Shown here piece by piece: positions 17,741 to 26,878 of a DNA stretch of 64,000 bases. The notes beneath the pieces are model-generated. The model was not told where the DNA came from. It was given only the letters and a program-made list of their open reading frames with translations, and did no database searches. Each line of letters begins with the position of its first letter. Position 1 is the stretch's first letter. This DNA comes from Sphingomonas sp. (lineage in GTDB: Bacteria > Pseudomonadota > Alphaproteobacteria > Sphingomonadales > Sphingomonadaceae): assembly GCF_019635455.1 (NCBI RefSeq), contig NZ_JAHBZJ010000008.1, forward strand, positions 1 through 64,000, in the 5' to 3' direction. The position numbers and the translations under genes are program-made.

Positions 17741-19024
17741 ATGCGAACGAAGGCGTCGCCCGCCGCGTGTAGCTCAACGCTGGAGGCCCGGTTCCGAAAG
17801 GTCCGCGCGCTGTCCGCCGATCTGGCTTCCCCGCTCTCCGACGCCGACGCGACCGTCCAGTCGATGGACGATGCGTCGCCCGCCAAATGGCACCTCGCCC
17901 ATACGAGCTGGTTTTTCGAAACCTTCGTCCTGCGCGATCACGTGCCGGGCCATACGCTGCACGACGCGCGCTTCCCCTTTCTGTTCAACAGCTATTACGA
18001 GGCGGAGGGAAAGCGTCATGCCCGGCCGCGCCGTGGCATGATCACGCGGCCGACCCTTGCCGAGGTGATGGACTATCGCCGCGCGGTCGAGGAGGCGCTG
18101 ATCGCCGCGCTCCCCCACCTCTCCCCCGCCGCGCTCGACCTGATCCGGCTCGGCTGCCATCATGAAGAGCAGCATCAGGAACTGCTGCTCACCGACATTC
18201 TCCACCTCTTTTCGTGCAACCCGGTCCAGCCCGCACTGTGGACGGGCGAGCGCAAGGTCCCGGTCGCGATGCCGGGCGCGATGGAATTCGCGCCGGGCGC
18301 CGCGGGACAGGTCGAAATCGGTTTCGCCGCGCGATCGAACGGGGGCGACGCCGATCCCGATTTCGCCTTCGACTGTGAAGGGCCGCGCCACCCCACGCTG
18401 CTCTCACCCCATGCGATCGCGACGCGCACCGTGACCAATGGCGAGTGGTTCGATTTCATCGACAGCGGCGGCTATCGCGATCCGCGCCACTGGCTGTCCG
18501 ACGGCTGGGCCTGGGTCCAGGCGGAGGGGATCGACGCGCCCCTCTATTGGGAACGCGGCGACGGCGGCTGGACCCGCTTCGGCCTGGACGGTCGCCGCGC
18601 GATCGACCCTGCCGCCCCGGTCACGCATGTGAGTTTGTACGAGGCCGACGCCTATGCCAGCTGGGCCGGCGCGCGCCTGCCGACCGAGGCCGAATGGGAA
18701 ACAGCGGCCGCCACCCATGATCCACTGTCGGGCAATCAACTCGATGCGGCGGGACCGGTCGAACCGCGCCCGTCGCCCGGCGGCCCCGGCTTTTTCGGGG
18801 ATGTGTGGGAATGGACCGGCAGTGCGTATCGCCCATATCCCGGCTTCCGCGCCGCCGAAGGGGCGGTCGGCGAATATAACGGCAAGTTCATGAGCGGACA
18901 GTTCGTGCTGCGGGGCGGAAGCTGCGCGACGCCGCGCGGCCATGTCCGCGCCAGCTACCGCAATTTCTTTTACCCCCATCAGCGCTGGCAGTTCACCGGC
19001 GTGCGCCTCGCAAAGGACCTCTGA
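17741..19024 (+). CDS. egtB: ergothioneine synthase EgtB, non-haem iron sulfoxide synthase
   Basis: This 427-residue protein joins oxygen-dependent C-S bond formation between trimethylhistidine (hercynine) and a thiol donor. The N-terminal DinB-like domain gives the three-histidine iron site (H in KWHLAHTSW, then HHEEQHQ). The C-terminal FGE-sulfatase-like domain has the [22 protein letters not shown] and [21 protein letters not shown] segments. GGAGAAC precedes the ATG. egtD follows after three bases. No egtA, egtC or egtE homologue is nearby; some EgtB types use cysteine directly, which would need no EgtA or EgtC, but this is not proven here. Confidence 0.94.
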   Translation: MRTKASPAACSSTLEARFRKVRALSADLASPLSDADATVQSMDDASPAKWHLAHTSWFFETFVLRDHVPGHTLHDARFPFLFNSYYEAEGKRHARPRRGMITRPTLAEVMDYRRAVEEALIAALPHLSPAALDLIRLGCHHEEQHQELLLTDILHLFSCNPVQPALWTGERKVPVAMPGAMEFAPGAAGQVEIGFAARSNGGDADPDFAFDCEGPRHPTLLSPHAIATRTVTNGEWFDFIDSGGYRDPRHWLSDGWAWVQAEGIDAPLYWERGDGGWTRFGLDGRRAIDPAAPVTHVSLYEADAYASWAGARLPTEAEWETAAATHDPLSGNQLDAAGPVEPRPSPGGPGFFGDVWEWTGSAYRPYPGFRAAEGAVGEYNGKFMSGQFVLRGGSCATPRGHVRASYRNFFYPHQRWQFTGVRLAKDL

Positions 19025-19027
19025 CCG

Positions 19028-20005
19028 ATGCTCAAGCAGGAAATCGAAGACGGTCAGGCAAGCCTTGCCGACCCCGCCTTTCGCGCCGACGTGCTGACCG
19101 GTCTTGCCGCGCGACCCCGCGCGATTCCCGCACGCTGGTTCTATGACCGGCGCGGATCGGAATTGTTCGAGGAGATCACGCAACTCCCCGAATACTACCC
19201 AACCCGCATCGAAACGGCGCTCCTGCGCGACGCCTGCCCCCAGGTGGCCGACGCGTTCGGCACCGGCGGCGCGGTGATCGAATTCGGCTCGGGTTCGTCG
19301 GTCAAGACGCCGATATTGCTGCGACGCGTTCGCCCTTCCGCCTATGTCCCGATCGATATCTCGGGCGCGTTCCTGCGCGAGTCCGCCCGCACGATCGCCG
19401 CCGATTTCCCCGACATCGCGGTTCATCCGGTGGAGGGCGATTTCCTGAAGCCGCTTCGCATGCCGGCGGGGATCGGCGGGCTGCCACGGCTGGGCTTTTT
19501 TCCCGGCTCGACGATCGGCAACATGTCGGCACCCGCCGCCGTCGATCTGTTGCGGGCGATGCGCCAGTCGCTGGGGGAGGGCGCGTCGCTGCTGATCGGC
19601 ATCGACCGGATCAAGTCGCCCGACATTCTCGTTCGCGCCTATGACGACGCGCAGGGGGTGACCGCTGCGTTCAACCTGAACCTGCTCGATCGAATCAACC
19701 GGGAATTGTCCGCCGATATCCCGGTCGATGCGTTTCGGCATGTGGCGCGATGGAATGACGGGAAGGCGCGCATCGAGATGCATCTGGAGGCGACGCGCCC
19801 AACCGCGTTCGAGGTGGAGGGACGCAGCTTCGCGATCGGCGCGGGCGAAACCATCCATACCGAAAACAGCCACAAATACGGCCCGCGCGACGCACGGCTG
19901 CTGCTTTCGGCGGGCGGCTGGACCGTCACGCGGGAATGGACCGACCCGGACGACCTGTTCGCGCTGTATCTGGCAGATGCGCGGGCCTTGCCGCCGGCCC
20001 CCTAG
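19028..20005 (+). CDS. egtD: L-histidine N(alpha)-methyltransferase EgtD
   Basis: This 325-residue SAM-dependent enzyme trimethylates histidine to hercynine, the first step of ergothioneine synthesis. Family signatures are the FYDRRGSELFEEITQLPEYY stretch, the SAM-binding IEFGSGSSVKT and the IGNMSAPAAVDLL segment. It begins three bases after egtB, so the two form an operon in which the product of EgtD is the substrate of EgtB. The gene runs up against a convergent DUF1176 gene with 15 bases between. Confidence 0.95.
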   Translation: MLKQEIEDGQASLADPAFRADVLTGLAARPRAIPARWFYDRRGSELFEEITQLPEYYPTRIETALLRDACPQVADAFGTGGAVIEFGSGSSVKTPILLRRVRPSAYVPIDISGAFLRESARTIAADFPDIAVHPVEGDFLKPLRMPAGIGGLPRLGFFPGSTIGNMSAPAAVDLLRAMRQSLGEGASLLIGIDRIKSPDILVRAYDDAQGVTAAFNLNLLDRINRELSADIPVDAFRHVARWNDGKARIEMHLEATRPTAFEVEGRSFAIGAGETIHTENSHKYGPRDARLLLSAGGWTVTREWTDPDDLFALYLADARALPPAP

Positions 20006-20020
20006 ACAAGGTGGCGCGCG

Positions 20021-21016
20021 CTATTCGCGCACCGGCTGCGCTTTCCAGACGATGAGCCAGTTCACCGATCCGCGACATTCGCTCATCACCCGCGCCTCTA
20101 CCAGGCGAAAGCGGCTTCCGTCCCAGACATAGCTTTGCGACGTGCCGCAATCGCCAAGGCCGCGCCCCTTCGCATAGCTGGTCAGCCGTCCGGTTTTCGC
20201 GTCGAAATCGGCGTTGACCGGCATGTCGTCGCCCTCTTCACCAAAGCCGGGCGGACTGTCGAACGCGGCGGCGGCCGCCTGTCCAGCGCGCACGATAAAG
20301 GCTTCCGACAACAGATTATAGGCCCCGGCGCCGCACGGGACGAGCGCGAGCACCGCGCCGCCGCCGACGGCATGGGATTGGATCGCCGGCCGCTGCCCGT
20401 CGGGATAATTTTCGCCGCAGGCCGATCGCTTCCACAACACCGCCGTAATGGCGGGAGGCAGGCCGGCATTGCCGGCGGGTGCGATCGCCGGAACGCGCGG
20501 CCATGGCTGGCGCGACGGGACGTCCGTCGCCGGCCCGTCGCCCCGGGCCACGATGGCGGTCACGGTCCCCGCCCTGCCCTGCTGCGCATCGATGTACCGC
20601 AACGCCGCCGCGCTGCCGGCCAGCGACACCCGGCCGGCGGGGGTGGCGGTCGAGCGGGAAATGATCGCCGCCCTGCCATCGACAAGGGCCGCAGCGATCG
20701 CGGCGGCATCGTCGCCGTCGAACCGATCGCCCTTCCAGAATTTCGCAGCGGCGGCCCCGCGTGCGCCCTCGATCCGCACGCCGGTGCCGGCGGTCGCGTC
20801 TTGGCCGATCAGCCGGACGGTCCAGCCGCCCGCCGGCCCGGCGTCGCGCGTCGCCGACAGCTGCCAGCCATCGGTGTCCTCTGCCCGTTCGGGCTGAAGC
20901 GAGGTCATTTCGCAGCGCCTTACATTGTCGCAGGCGACCGCCCAGTCGCCAAAGACGCGGACCTCGCCCACCGCGGGCGCGGCGGCCTGGGCAAGGAGGA
21001 GGAAGATCATCGTCAT
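20021..21016 (-). CDS. DUF1176 domain protein, secreted
   Basis: A 331-residue protein with a short hydrophobic leader (MTMIFLLLAQAAAPAVG) and no catalytic motif I can name. The N-terminal part resembles invasion-locus-B-like modules (VFGDWAVACDNVRRCEM), and the C-terminus has the DUF1176 pattern (WDGSRFRLVEARVMSECRGS followed by IVWKA). It is probably periplasmic. A second ATG six bases in is a possible start. It converges on egtD. On the other side is a DUF3592 membrane protein on the same strand with a 40-base gap. Confidence 0.7.
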   Translation of the reverse strand: MTMIFLLLAQAAAPAVGEVRVFGDWAVACDNVRRCEMTSLQPERAEDTDGWQLSATRDAGPAGGWTVRLIGQDATAGTGVRIEGARGAAAAKFWKGDRFDGDDAAAIAAALVDGRAAIISRSTATPAGRVSLAGSAAALRYIDAQQGRAGTVTAIVARGDGPATDVPSRQPWPRVPAIAPAGNAGLPPAITAVLWKRSACGENYPDGQRPAIQSHAVGGGAVLALVPCGAGAYNLLSEAFIVRAGQAAAAAFDSPPGFGEEGDDMPVNADFDAKTGRLTSYAKGRGLGDCGTSQSYVWDGSRFRLVEARVMSECRGSVNWLIVWKAQPVRE

Positions 21017-21056
21017 CGTGCGGTCCTGTGATGGGGCGCTGTGGCGGCGAAGCGGT

Positions 21057-21530
21057 TTACACGATGAACGGGATCACCAGCAGGAACGCGCCGATCGCGT
21101 ACATCATCCACTCGCCCATCATATAGCCGGCCGACGCCTGGGACTTGTTGAGCACCAGCGCCGATTGCGCGGGGTCGGCGGCATCATAATGAACCGGCAC
21201 GCGCGCGCCGACCGGATGCGCGTCCAGCCACTTCTTGCCCGCCTCTTCCCAGATGGCGAATTCGGGATAGCGGGTCGGGTTGGTGCCGGTATGGGCGGTG
21301 CCGTTCACCTGATAGGCGTAGCGGACGCGCGGTTGCACCTTGGTCCCCCAGGATTCGCTGTTGTCCTCGGCTTCCAGGTGAGACTCCTCGATCACGCCCT
21401 CGACCGTCTGCCAGTTGCCGCTCCCGCTTGCCGCGGCCCTTTCCCGTTTGATCCGGGACCGCGTCCAAAAGCCGAGCGCGAACGCGCCAAACGCCGCCAG
21501 CCAGCACCACAGCAACACCTGCATGTCCAT
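21057..21530 (-). CDS. DUF3592 membrane protein
   Basis: A 157-residue protein with a helix at each end (residues 3-22 and about 137-155) around a soluble domain containing WQTVEGVIEESHLE, RYAYQVNG and VPVHYDAADPAQSAL. This matches the DUF3592 pattern of small envelope proteins. The first ATG (21530) follows a GGAGG-type site. No function is assigned to the family. It is divergent from the 3-hydroxyacyl-CoA dehydrogenase gene, with about 120 bases between. Confidence 0.75.
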   Translation of the reverse strand: MDMQVLLWCWLAAFGAFALGFWTRSRIKRERAAASGSGNWQTVEGVIEESHLEAEDNSESWGTKVQPRVRYAYQVNGTAHTGTNPTRYPEFAIWEEAGKKWLDAHPVGARVPVHYDAADPAQSALVLNKSQASAGYMMGEWMMYAIGAFLLVIPFIV

Positions 21531-21649
21531 GATTTATCCTCCCTTTTCAGCGAGGCTGCGCCCGGCCCCGGGGATCGTCAAGAGACAAATCGCTGGCGAG
21601 CCTGCCCCTCCCCCGCTAGGGCCGGCGCACGCGGAAAAAGGAGGCGGAG

Positions 21650-22519
21650 ATGAAGACGGTTGGCGTGATCGGGGCGGGACAGATGGGCGCGGGAATCGCC
21701 CAGGTTTCGGCGCAGGCGGGCTATCGCGTACTGCTGTCCGACGTCGATCAGGCGCGCGCCGAAAAGGGCAAGGCCGGCATCGCCAAACAGCTTGCCCGCG
21801 CAGTCGAGAAGGAGAAGATTTCGACCGAGGCGATGGACGCGGCACTCGCCAATATCGAGTGTGTCGCCGGCACCGACGCCTTCGCCCCCTGCGATCTGGT
21901 CATCGAAGCCGCGACCGAGCGGGAGGAGATCAAGCGGACGATCTTCGCCAATGTCGCGAAGGTGCTGTCGGACAGTGCGATCCTGGCCAGCAACACCTCA
22001 TCGATCCCGATCACGCGGCTGGCACAGGCATCGCACGATCCGGCGCGGTTCATGGGCGTCCACTTCTTCAACCCGGTTCCGGTCATGGGCCTGATCGAAC
22101 TGATCCGCGGCCTTGCCACCAGCGACGCGACGGTCGCGGCGGTCGAGGCCTATGGCAGGACGCTGAACAAGCGGATCGTCCACGCCAACGACGCGCCGGG
22201 GTTCATCGTCAACCGCGTGCTGATGCCGTTCCTCAACGAGGCCTGCTTCGCGCTCGGCGAAGGGGTCGCGACGATCCCGGACATCGACGCCGCGATCCAG
22301 CTGGGCCTCAACCATCCGATGGGACCGTTCACGCTTGCCGACTTTATCGGCCTCGACACCTGTCTGGAGATCACCCGGGTGCTGTTCGAAGGGACCGGCG
22401 ACCCCAAATTCCGCCCCGCGCCGTTGCTGGTCAAATATGTCGAGGCCGGCTGGTACGGGCGCAAGACCGGGCGCGGCTTTTACGATTATTCGGGCGCGGA
22501 ACCGGTGCCGACGCGCTGA
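21650..22519 (+). CDS. 3-hydroxybutyryl-CoA dehydrogenase
   Basis: This 289-residue enzyme is of the stand-alone 3-hydroxyacyl-CoA dehydrogenase type (Hbd/PaaH). It oxidises 3-hydroxybutyryl-CoA to acetoacetyl-CoA with NAD(P). The N-terminal Rossmann loop is [12 protein letters not shown]. The signature [13 protein letters not shown] and [16 protein letters not shown] region carries the catalytic histidine, and the C-terminal helical domain contains [29 protein letters not shown] precedes the ATG. The 3' end overlaps the convergent gene by 34 bases. It may serve polyhydroxyalkanoate, butyrate or fatty acid routes; no partner gene is nearby. Confidence 0.94.
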   Translation: MKTVGVIGAGQMGAGIAQVSAQAGYRVLLSDVDQARAEKGKAGIAKQLARAVEKEKISTEAMDAALANIECVAGTDAFAPCDLVIEAATEREEIKRTIFANVAKVLSDSAILASNTSSIPITRLAQASHDPARFMGVHFFNPVPVMGLIELIRGLATSDATVAAVEAYGRTLNKRIVHANDAPGFIVNRVLMPFLNEACFALGEGVATIPDIDAAIQLGLNHPMGPFTLADFIGLDTCLEITRVLFEGTGDPKFRPAPLLVKYVEAGWYGRKTGRGFYDYSGAEPVPTR

Positions 22520-23025
22520 AGCCAATGGGGTTCGACCGCGGCGAGCAGATCGTCGAAGCTGCGGTCCAGCCCCTGCATGTTCAGCGCGATATCGCCAAAT
22601 CCCATCCGGCGGTTGGCCCAGGCGAGCCTGCCGAGCAGCGACCGGCAGGGATAGCGGTCGGGCTGGTCGAGCCAGAGGCAGAGGAACAGCTGGCGCCCCA
22701 TCACCTGGGGTTCGATCCGGGTGATTGCGGCCCAGGGAATCACCTCGTCCGACCAGCGCGACCAGCGAATGCCGCGCGCATCGACCTCGACCACCGGGCC
22801 GGTGCGCAGCATCTGTCGCACGATCACCGCGAGCCCGGCGCCGGCGCAGAGCAGGATCAGCCATCCCATGGCGTGCAGCCAGGTCGCCGGATCGGCCACC
22901 CCGCCCTGCGATCCCTCAACCCGGTCGAGCGCCAGCCAGCCGCCCAGCGCCGCGACGCCTGCGACGACCGCCAGCAAAACGCCCATGTCCGCGCGCGAAA
23001 CCCGCGCGACGAAGCGGTCGGTCAA
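22486..23025 (-). CDS. STM3941-like membrane protein
   Basis: This 179-residue protein starts at a TTG that overlaps the nupC stop (TTGA); an in-frame ATG at 22986 would give 166 residues. It has two N-terminal membrane helices (residues 14-33 and about 52-70) and a soluble PH-like domain with [21 protein letters not shown], the pattern of STM3941-type proteins. Function is unknown. It follows the nucleoside transporter with coupled translation and overlaps the 3' end of the 3-hydroxybutyryl-CoA dehydrogenase gene by 34 bases. Confidence 0.6.
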   Translation of the reverse strand: MTDRFVARVSRADMGVLLAVVAGVAALGGWLALDRVEGSQGGVADPATWLHAMGWLILLCAGAGLAVIVRQMLRTGPVVEVDARGIRWSRWSDEVIPWAAITRIEPQVMGRQLFLCLWLDQPDRYPCRSLLGRLAWANRRMGFGDIALNMQGLDRSFDDLLAAVEPHWLQRVGTGSAPE

Positions 23026-24290
23026 GGCAGCAACAATCCCGCCAGCGCCGCGCTCATCAGATTGGCGAGGCTGCCGGCAAGCAGCGCCTTGATCCCCAGT
23101 TTAGCGATCATCGGCCGCTGATTGGGGGCAAGGCTGCCGGTCGCGGCCATCTGGATCGCGATCGAACTGAAATTGGCGAAGCCGCACAGCGCGAAGGTGA
23201 CGATCGCGGTGGTGCGCGGGGCAAGGTCCTTCATCGCGCCAAGATCGATAAAGGCGACGAATTCGTTGAGCACCACCTTCGTCCCGAACAGGCTGCCGGC
23301 CCGCAGCGCCTCGTCCCAGGGAATGCCGAGAAGGTACATCACCGGCGCGAAGACGGTGCCGATGATCCCCTGAAAGGTGAGGTCGGGATAGCCGAACAGG
23401 CCGCCGACCACGCCCAGCAGGCCGTTGGCGAGCGCGACCAGCGCGACGAAGGCGAGCACCATCGCGCCGACCGCGACAGCGATCTTCACGCCGGTCTGCG
23501 CGCCCATCGCCGCGGCCATGATGATGTTGGCCGCGCGCTCCTCGTCAATCTCATGCTCGACGGCGCGGATCGCGCTATCCTCCTCGGCGACCGCATCCCC
23601 TTCCAGCGGAAGCTCGTCCTGCTTGGGGGCGGGATCGTCGGGCATGATGATCTTTGCCATCAGCAGGCCGCCGGGCGCGGCCATGAAGCTGGCGGCGAGC
23701 AGATACTGGATGTTGATCCCCATCGACGCATAGGCGGCCAGGATGGTGCCGGCGACTCCCGCCATGCCGACGCTCATGATCGCGAACAGCTGCGACGGCG
23801 CGAGCCCGGCGAGATAGGGGCGGATGACGAGCGGCGATTCGCTCTGCCCGACGAAGATGTTCGCCGCCGAACACAGCGATTCGACCTTGCTGACCCCGAT
23901 CACCTTTTCGATCGCGCCGCCGATCCAGCGCACGACGAACTGCATGACGCGGATATGATAGAGGATCGAGACGAGCGCCGCGAAGAAGATGATGACCGGC
24001 AGCGCCGCGATCGCGAAGGACTGGCCGCCGACTTCCGGCTTGGCGAGCGGACCGAAGATGAAGTTGGTGCCGGCCTGCGCATAGCCGAGCAGCGCCGACA
24101 CGCCCGTCGCCATCCCCTCGATCGCATGGCGACCGGCAGGGACGTAGAGGACCAGCGTGGCGATCCCCGCCTGAAGCGCGAAGGCGGCGGCGACGACACG
24201 CAGCCGGATCGCGCGCTTGTTGGACGACAGCAGGAACGCGATCGCCAGAATGGCGACGATGCCGAAGATGCCGATCGGAAAATTGCTCAA
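23022..24290 (-). CDS. NupC-type nucleoside:cation symporter
   Basis: A concentrative nucleoside transporter of the inner membrane, 422 residues from a TTG at 24290. That start is chosen because it begins directly before the first membrane helix (SNFPIGIFGIVAILAIAFLL); no ATG fits, and an upstream ATG would add 43 basic, Arg-rich residues. The family motifs are FVGQSESPLVIRPYL, the Gly-rich ASFMAAPGG segment and the C-terminal GTKVVLNEFVAF and CGFANFSS regions that bind nucleoside and cation. About nine helices are seen. It is divergent from yhhQ with a 210-base gap and overlaps the next gene by TTGA. Confidence 0.9.
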   Translation of the reverse strand: MSNFPIGIFGIVAILAIAFLLSSNKRAIRLRVVAAAFALQAGIATLVLYVPAGRHAIEGMATGVSALLGYAQAGTNFIFGPLAKPEVGGQSFAIAALPVIIFFAALVSILYHIRVMQFVVRWIGGAIEKVIGVSKVESLCSAANIFVGQSESPLVIRPYLAGLAPSQLFAIMSVGMAGVAGTILAAYASMGINIQYLLAASFMAAPGGLLMAKIIMPDDPAPKQDELPLEGDAVAEEDSAIRAVEHEIDEERAANIIMAAAMGAQTGVKIAVAVGAMVLAFVALVALANGLLGVVGGLFGYPDLTFQGIIGTVFAPVMYLLGIPWDEALRAGSLFGTKVVLNEFVAFIDLGAMKDLAPRTTAIVTFALCGFANFSSIAIQMAATGSLAPNQRPMIAKLGIKALLAGSLANLMSAALAGLLLP

Positions 24291-24500
24291 GTGAAAACGC
24301 CCCCCAATTCCCGCGAACGACGCGGCCGAATCCACCGGACAATAATGCCGTGTGCGCCGACCGCCAGCGAAGATTGAACGGCGGGAGCAGCAGGGCGACC
24401 ATGGCGGCAGGCCAGGCAAACAGGGTTCACGCTTGCGCGCGGCGCGCCGCCACCCCTCGCGCCATCTTTCGCCCGGGAAAAAAGCGCGCTAGCAGATGAC

Positions 24501-25145
24501 ATGACTTCTTCGGCTCCGCTGTCGCGCTCGCTCTTCTTCCTCTCGATCTTTTACGGCGGCATGGTCTGCATCGCCGGCGTGCTGGGCAACAAGCAGGTGG
24601 CGCTGGGGCCACTGGCGGTAGAGGCGGGCATCTTCGCCTTTCTGCTGCTGGTCGCGGTGTCGAGCGCGGTGGCCGAACTGCACGGACGCGCGGCCGCCAA
24701 CCGGCTGGTTCAGATCGGCTTCGTCCCGCTGATCGTGTCGATCCTGCTGTCGCTGATCGTCCTGGCGCTTCCCGCCTCGCCCGAAATGGCGCCGGAGCGG
24801 ATCGACGCCTTCACGCTGATGATGAGCGGCACCCCGCGCATCTGGGCGGGCGGCATCATCGCCTATGGCGTCTCGCAAACGCTGAACGTCACGATTTTTT
24901 CCTGGCTGAAGCGCGAGGAGGGCAAGCTGTTGTGGCTGCGCGCCGCGATCGCCGGGGTGCTGAGCCAGATCGTCGATACGCTGATCTTTATCAGCGTCGC
25001 CTTCTATGGCGTCTTCCCCATCACCGAATTGCTGATCGGCCAGATGCTGGCAAAGGTGGTGTTGTCGGCGGTGCTGGTGCCGGTGCTGATCTACGCGTTC
25101 GTCGCGCTGGGCCGCTGGCTGGATCGGAGCACGACGACGTCCTAG
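24501..25145 (+). CDS. queuosine precursor transporter (YhhQ family)
   Basis: This 214-residue protein of the VUT/YhhQ family has six predicted helices and is expected to import preQ0 or preQ1 for tRNA queuosine modification. Recognisable features are the N-terminal IFYGGMVCIAGVLGNKQV, AVSSAVAELHGR, and RIWAGGIIAYGVSQTLNVTIF with SQIVDTLIFISVAFYG after it. With gluQRS at 15893 it suggests queuosine-tRNA maturation in this organism; no queuosine biosynthesis gene is in the window. The stop shares CTAG with the convergent SdpI-like gene. Confidence 0.88.
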   Translation: MTSSAPLSRSLFFLSIFYGGMVCIAGVLGNKQVALGPLAVEAGIFAFLLLVAVSSAVAELHGRAAANRLVQIGFVPLIVSILLSLIVLALPASPEMAPERIDAFTLMMSGTPRIWAGGIIAYGVSQTLNVTIFSWLKREEGKLLWLRAAIAGVLSQIVDTLIFISVAFYGVFPITELLIGQMLAKVVLSAVLVPVLIYAFVALGRWLDRSTTTS

Positions 25146-25516
25146 GACGCGCGAGCCTGCGCGCGCAGGGTGAGGCAATAGCCGATGGTGATCGCCATCC
25201 CGATCGCGACCGCGCTGCATGCGATCAAGGTCGTCCATTCGATTGGCGCGAAGGCATAGGCACCGGCATAGACCAGCCCGCTGAGCAACAGGGACCACCC
25301 GCCCACGCGCTGCACCTTGCGCGCGCCGGCACCCGGGACGAAGCGCTTCGGCATCATGTTTCCGAGCCATGCGATCAGCAGCCCGTTGGCGCCGATCACC
25401 ATCCGCTTCACCGTCTCCCCATCCGCATAGCCAAGCTTGCGCGCGGCCAGTCCGGCGAGCGCCAGCACGAGAATGCCGCCGGCGATGGCCAGGCTCCCCA
25501 CCACTTCCTTGTTCAC
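25142..25516 (-). CDS. small membrane protein, SdpI-like partner of an ArsR-type repressor
   Basis: This 124-residue protein has four helices (about residues 6-23, 42-56, 71-88 and 95-114). The loop after helix 2 reads GNMMPKRFVPG and the next helix begins RVGGW, which recalls the GNxxPK and W segments of SdpI-type immunity or signalling proteins. Its GTG start overlaps the stop of the upstream SdpR-like gene (GTGA), so they are translated together. That arrangement is the usual sdpR-sdpI order. The family call is inference from context plus short motifs; an unrelated membrane protein remains possible. Confidence 0.45.
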   Translation of the reverse strand: MNKEVVGSLAIAGGILVLALAGLAARKLGYADGETVKRMVIGANGLLIAWLGNMMPKRFVPGAGARKVQRVGGWSLLLSGLVYAGAYAFAPIEWTTLIACSAVAIGMAITIGYCLTLRAQARAS

Positions 25517-25809
25517 GTTGTACCCTCCTCCTTGGCGGTCGGGGCTTTCGCGCCGACACCGAATGAATCGACAAAGCCGAGCAGCGCTTCCTCCAGCACC
25601 GAAAGCTTCAGGTGATAGATCACCGACTTCCCCGCCTTTTCCGCATGGACCAGGTCGGCCTCCTTCAGCACCGCGAAGTGCGCCGACATGGTCGGCTTCG
25701 ACACGTCGAACCGGGCGCTCAACTCACCTGCACTCAGCGGCCCCTTGCGCAGCAATTGCAGCACGCGCCGCCGCGTCGGATCGGACAATGCCTTGAACAC
25801 CTGGCTCAT
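25513..25809 (-). CDS. ArsR-family autorepressor, SdpR-like
   Basis: A 98-residue winged-helix repressor. The ArsR pattern is FKALSDPTRRRVLQLLRKGP, then LSAGELSARFDVSKPTMSAH as the recognition helix region and the HLKLSVLEEALLGFVDSF tail that is typical of the SdpR subgroup. It lacks the CxC metal-binding motif of ArsR/SmtB metal sensors, so it is probably not metal-responsive. It is the first gene of a two-gene unit with the SdpI-like membrane protein. A perfect palindrome lies eight bases before its ATG. Confidence 0.85.
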   Translation of the reverse strand: MSQVFKALSDPTRRRVLQLLRKGPLSAGELSARFDVSKPTMSAHFAVLKEADLVHAEKAGKSVIYHLKLSVLEEALLGFVDSFGVGAKAPTAKEEGTT

Positions 25810-25816
25810 GATTTGT

Positions 25817-25830
25817 TAATTAGCTAATTA
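25817..25830. promoter_or_regulatory. palindromic operator candidate for the SdpR-like repressor
   Basis: TAATTAGCTAATTA is a perfect 14-bp palindrome, strikingly AT-rich in this genome. It lies 8-21 bases upstream of the repressor start, between it and divergent argB. Winged-helix ArsR regulators bind imperfect palindromes near their own promoters, so this is a natural autoregulation site. Binding is inferred. Confidence 0.55.
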
Positions 25831-25901
25831 TCGAATTGAGTCAAGCACCCTTGCGCCATGCGCCGCTTCCCCCGCCCCCCATCTCCCGCTAAGGGCGCGG
25901 C

Positions 25902-26801
25902 ATGACCGATCATGCACCCGACCCCGCGATGCTGGCCAAGGCGGAAACACTGACCGACGCGCTGCCCTATATGCAGCGCTACAAGGGCAAGACGTTCGTC
26001 GTGAAATATGGCGGCCATGCGATGGGCGACCCTGAACTGGCGCGCGATTTCGCCGAGGATGTCGTGCTGTTGAAGGCGGTGGGCATCAATCCGGTGGTGG
26101 TCCATGGCGGCGGCCCGCAGATCGGTTCGATGCTGAAGCGGCTGGGCGTCGAATCGCAGTTCGTGGGCGGGCTGCGCGTGACCGACGCCGAAACCGCGCG
26201 GATCGCGGAAATGGTCCTGGCCGGATCGATCAACAAGGAAATCGTCAGCTGGATCAGCGCGGCCGGCGGCCGGGCGATCGGCATTTCGGGGAAGGATTCG
26301 GGGCTGGTCACCGCGCGCAAGATCGAACGCAGCGAAGCCGATCCGTTGCAGGGAATCGAACGGCATGTCGATCTGGGCTTTGTCGGCGAGCCGGTGGCGG
26401 TGGATGCCGGCGTGCTGCGGACCTTGTGCGACCAGGGCTTCATCCCGGTGGTCGCACCGATCGCGATGGGTGCGGATGGCCACACCTATAACATCAACGC
26501 CGATACGATGGCCGGGGCGATCGCCGGCGCGATGGGCGCCGCGCGCTTTTTCCTGCTGACCGACGTGCCGGGCGTGCTGGGCAAGGACAAGGATCTGCTC
26601 ACCGACCTCGATCCCGGCCGGATCCTGGCGCTGAAGGCCGACGGGACGATCAGCGGCGGCATGATCCCCAAGGTCGAAACCTGTGTCGCGGCGGTCGATG
26701 CCGGGGTGGATGCGGCGGTCATCCTGGACGGGCGGATTCCGCATTCGATGCTGCTCGAAATCTTTACCACCCAGGGCGCGGGTACCTTGGTTCACCGCTG
26801 A
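25902..26801 (+). CDS. argB: acetylglutamate kinase ArgB
   Basis: This 299-residue cytoplasmic enzyme phosphorylates N-acetylglutamate, the second step of arginine synthesis. The amino-acid-kinase fold is shown by [10 protein letters not shown] (ATP-binding lysine), [13 protein letters not shown] (substrate loop) and the C-terminal [14 protein letters not shown] and [13 protein letters not shown]. The length and motif order fit the arginine-sensitive hexameric type found in proteobacteria. It starts about 90 bases from the divergent SdpR-like gene. No other arginine gene is adjacent. Confidence 0.97.
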   Translation: MTDHAPDPAMLAKAETLTDALPYMQRYKGKTFVVKYGGHAMGDPELARDFAEDVVLLKAVGINPVVVHGGGPQIGSMLKRLGVESQFVGGLRVTDAETARIAEMVLAGSINKEIVSWISAAGGRAIGISGKDSGLVTARKIERSEADPLQGIERHVDLGFVGEPVAVDAGVLRTLCDQGFIPVVAPIAMGADGHTYNINADTMAGAIAGAMGAARFFLLTDVPGVLGKDKDLLTDLDPGRILALKADGTISGGMIPKVETCVAAVDAGVDAAVILDGRIPHSMLLEIFTTQGAGTLVHR

Positions 26802-26878
26802 GGCGTTCTATATTAGTAATACGGTTGCCGCGGCCCCCGGCTTGCGGGTAGAAGCGGCGAAAGCACCGGAGGACCCTG

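Noticed and set aside
24440..24500. Possible preQ1 riboswitch upstream of the queuosine-precursor transporter
   Set aside because: There is an A-rich run (about 24479-24484) near the start codon but no convincing P1 hairpin with the matching pseudoknot partner.
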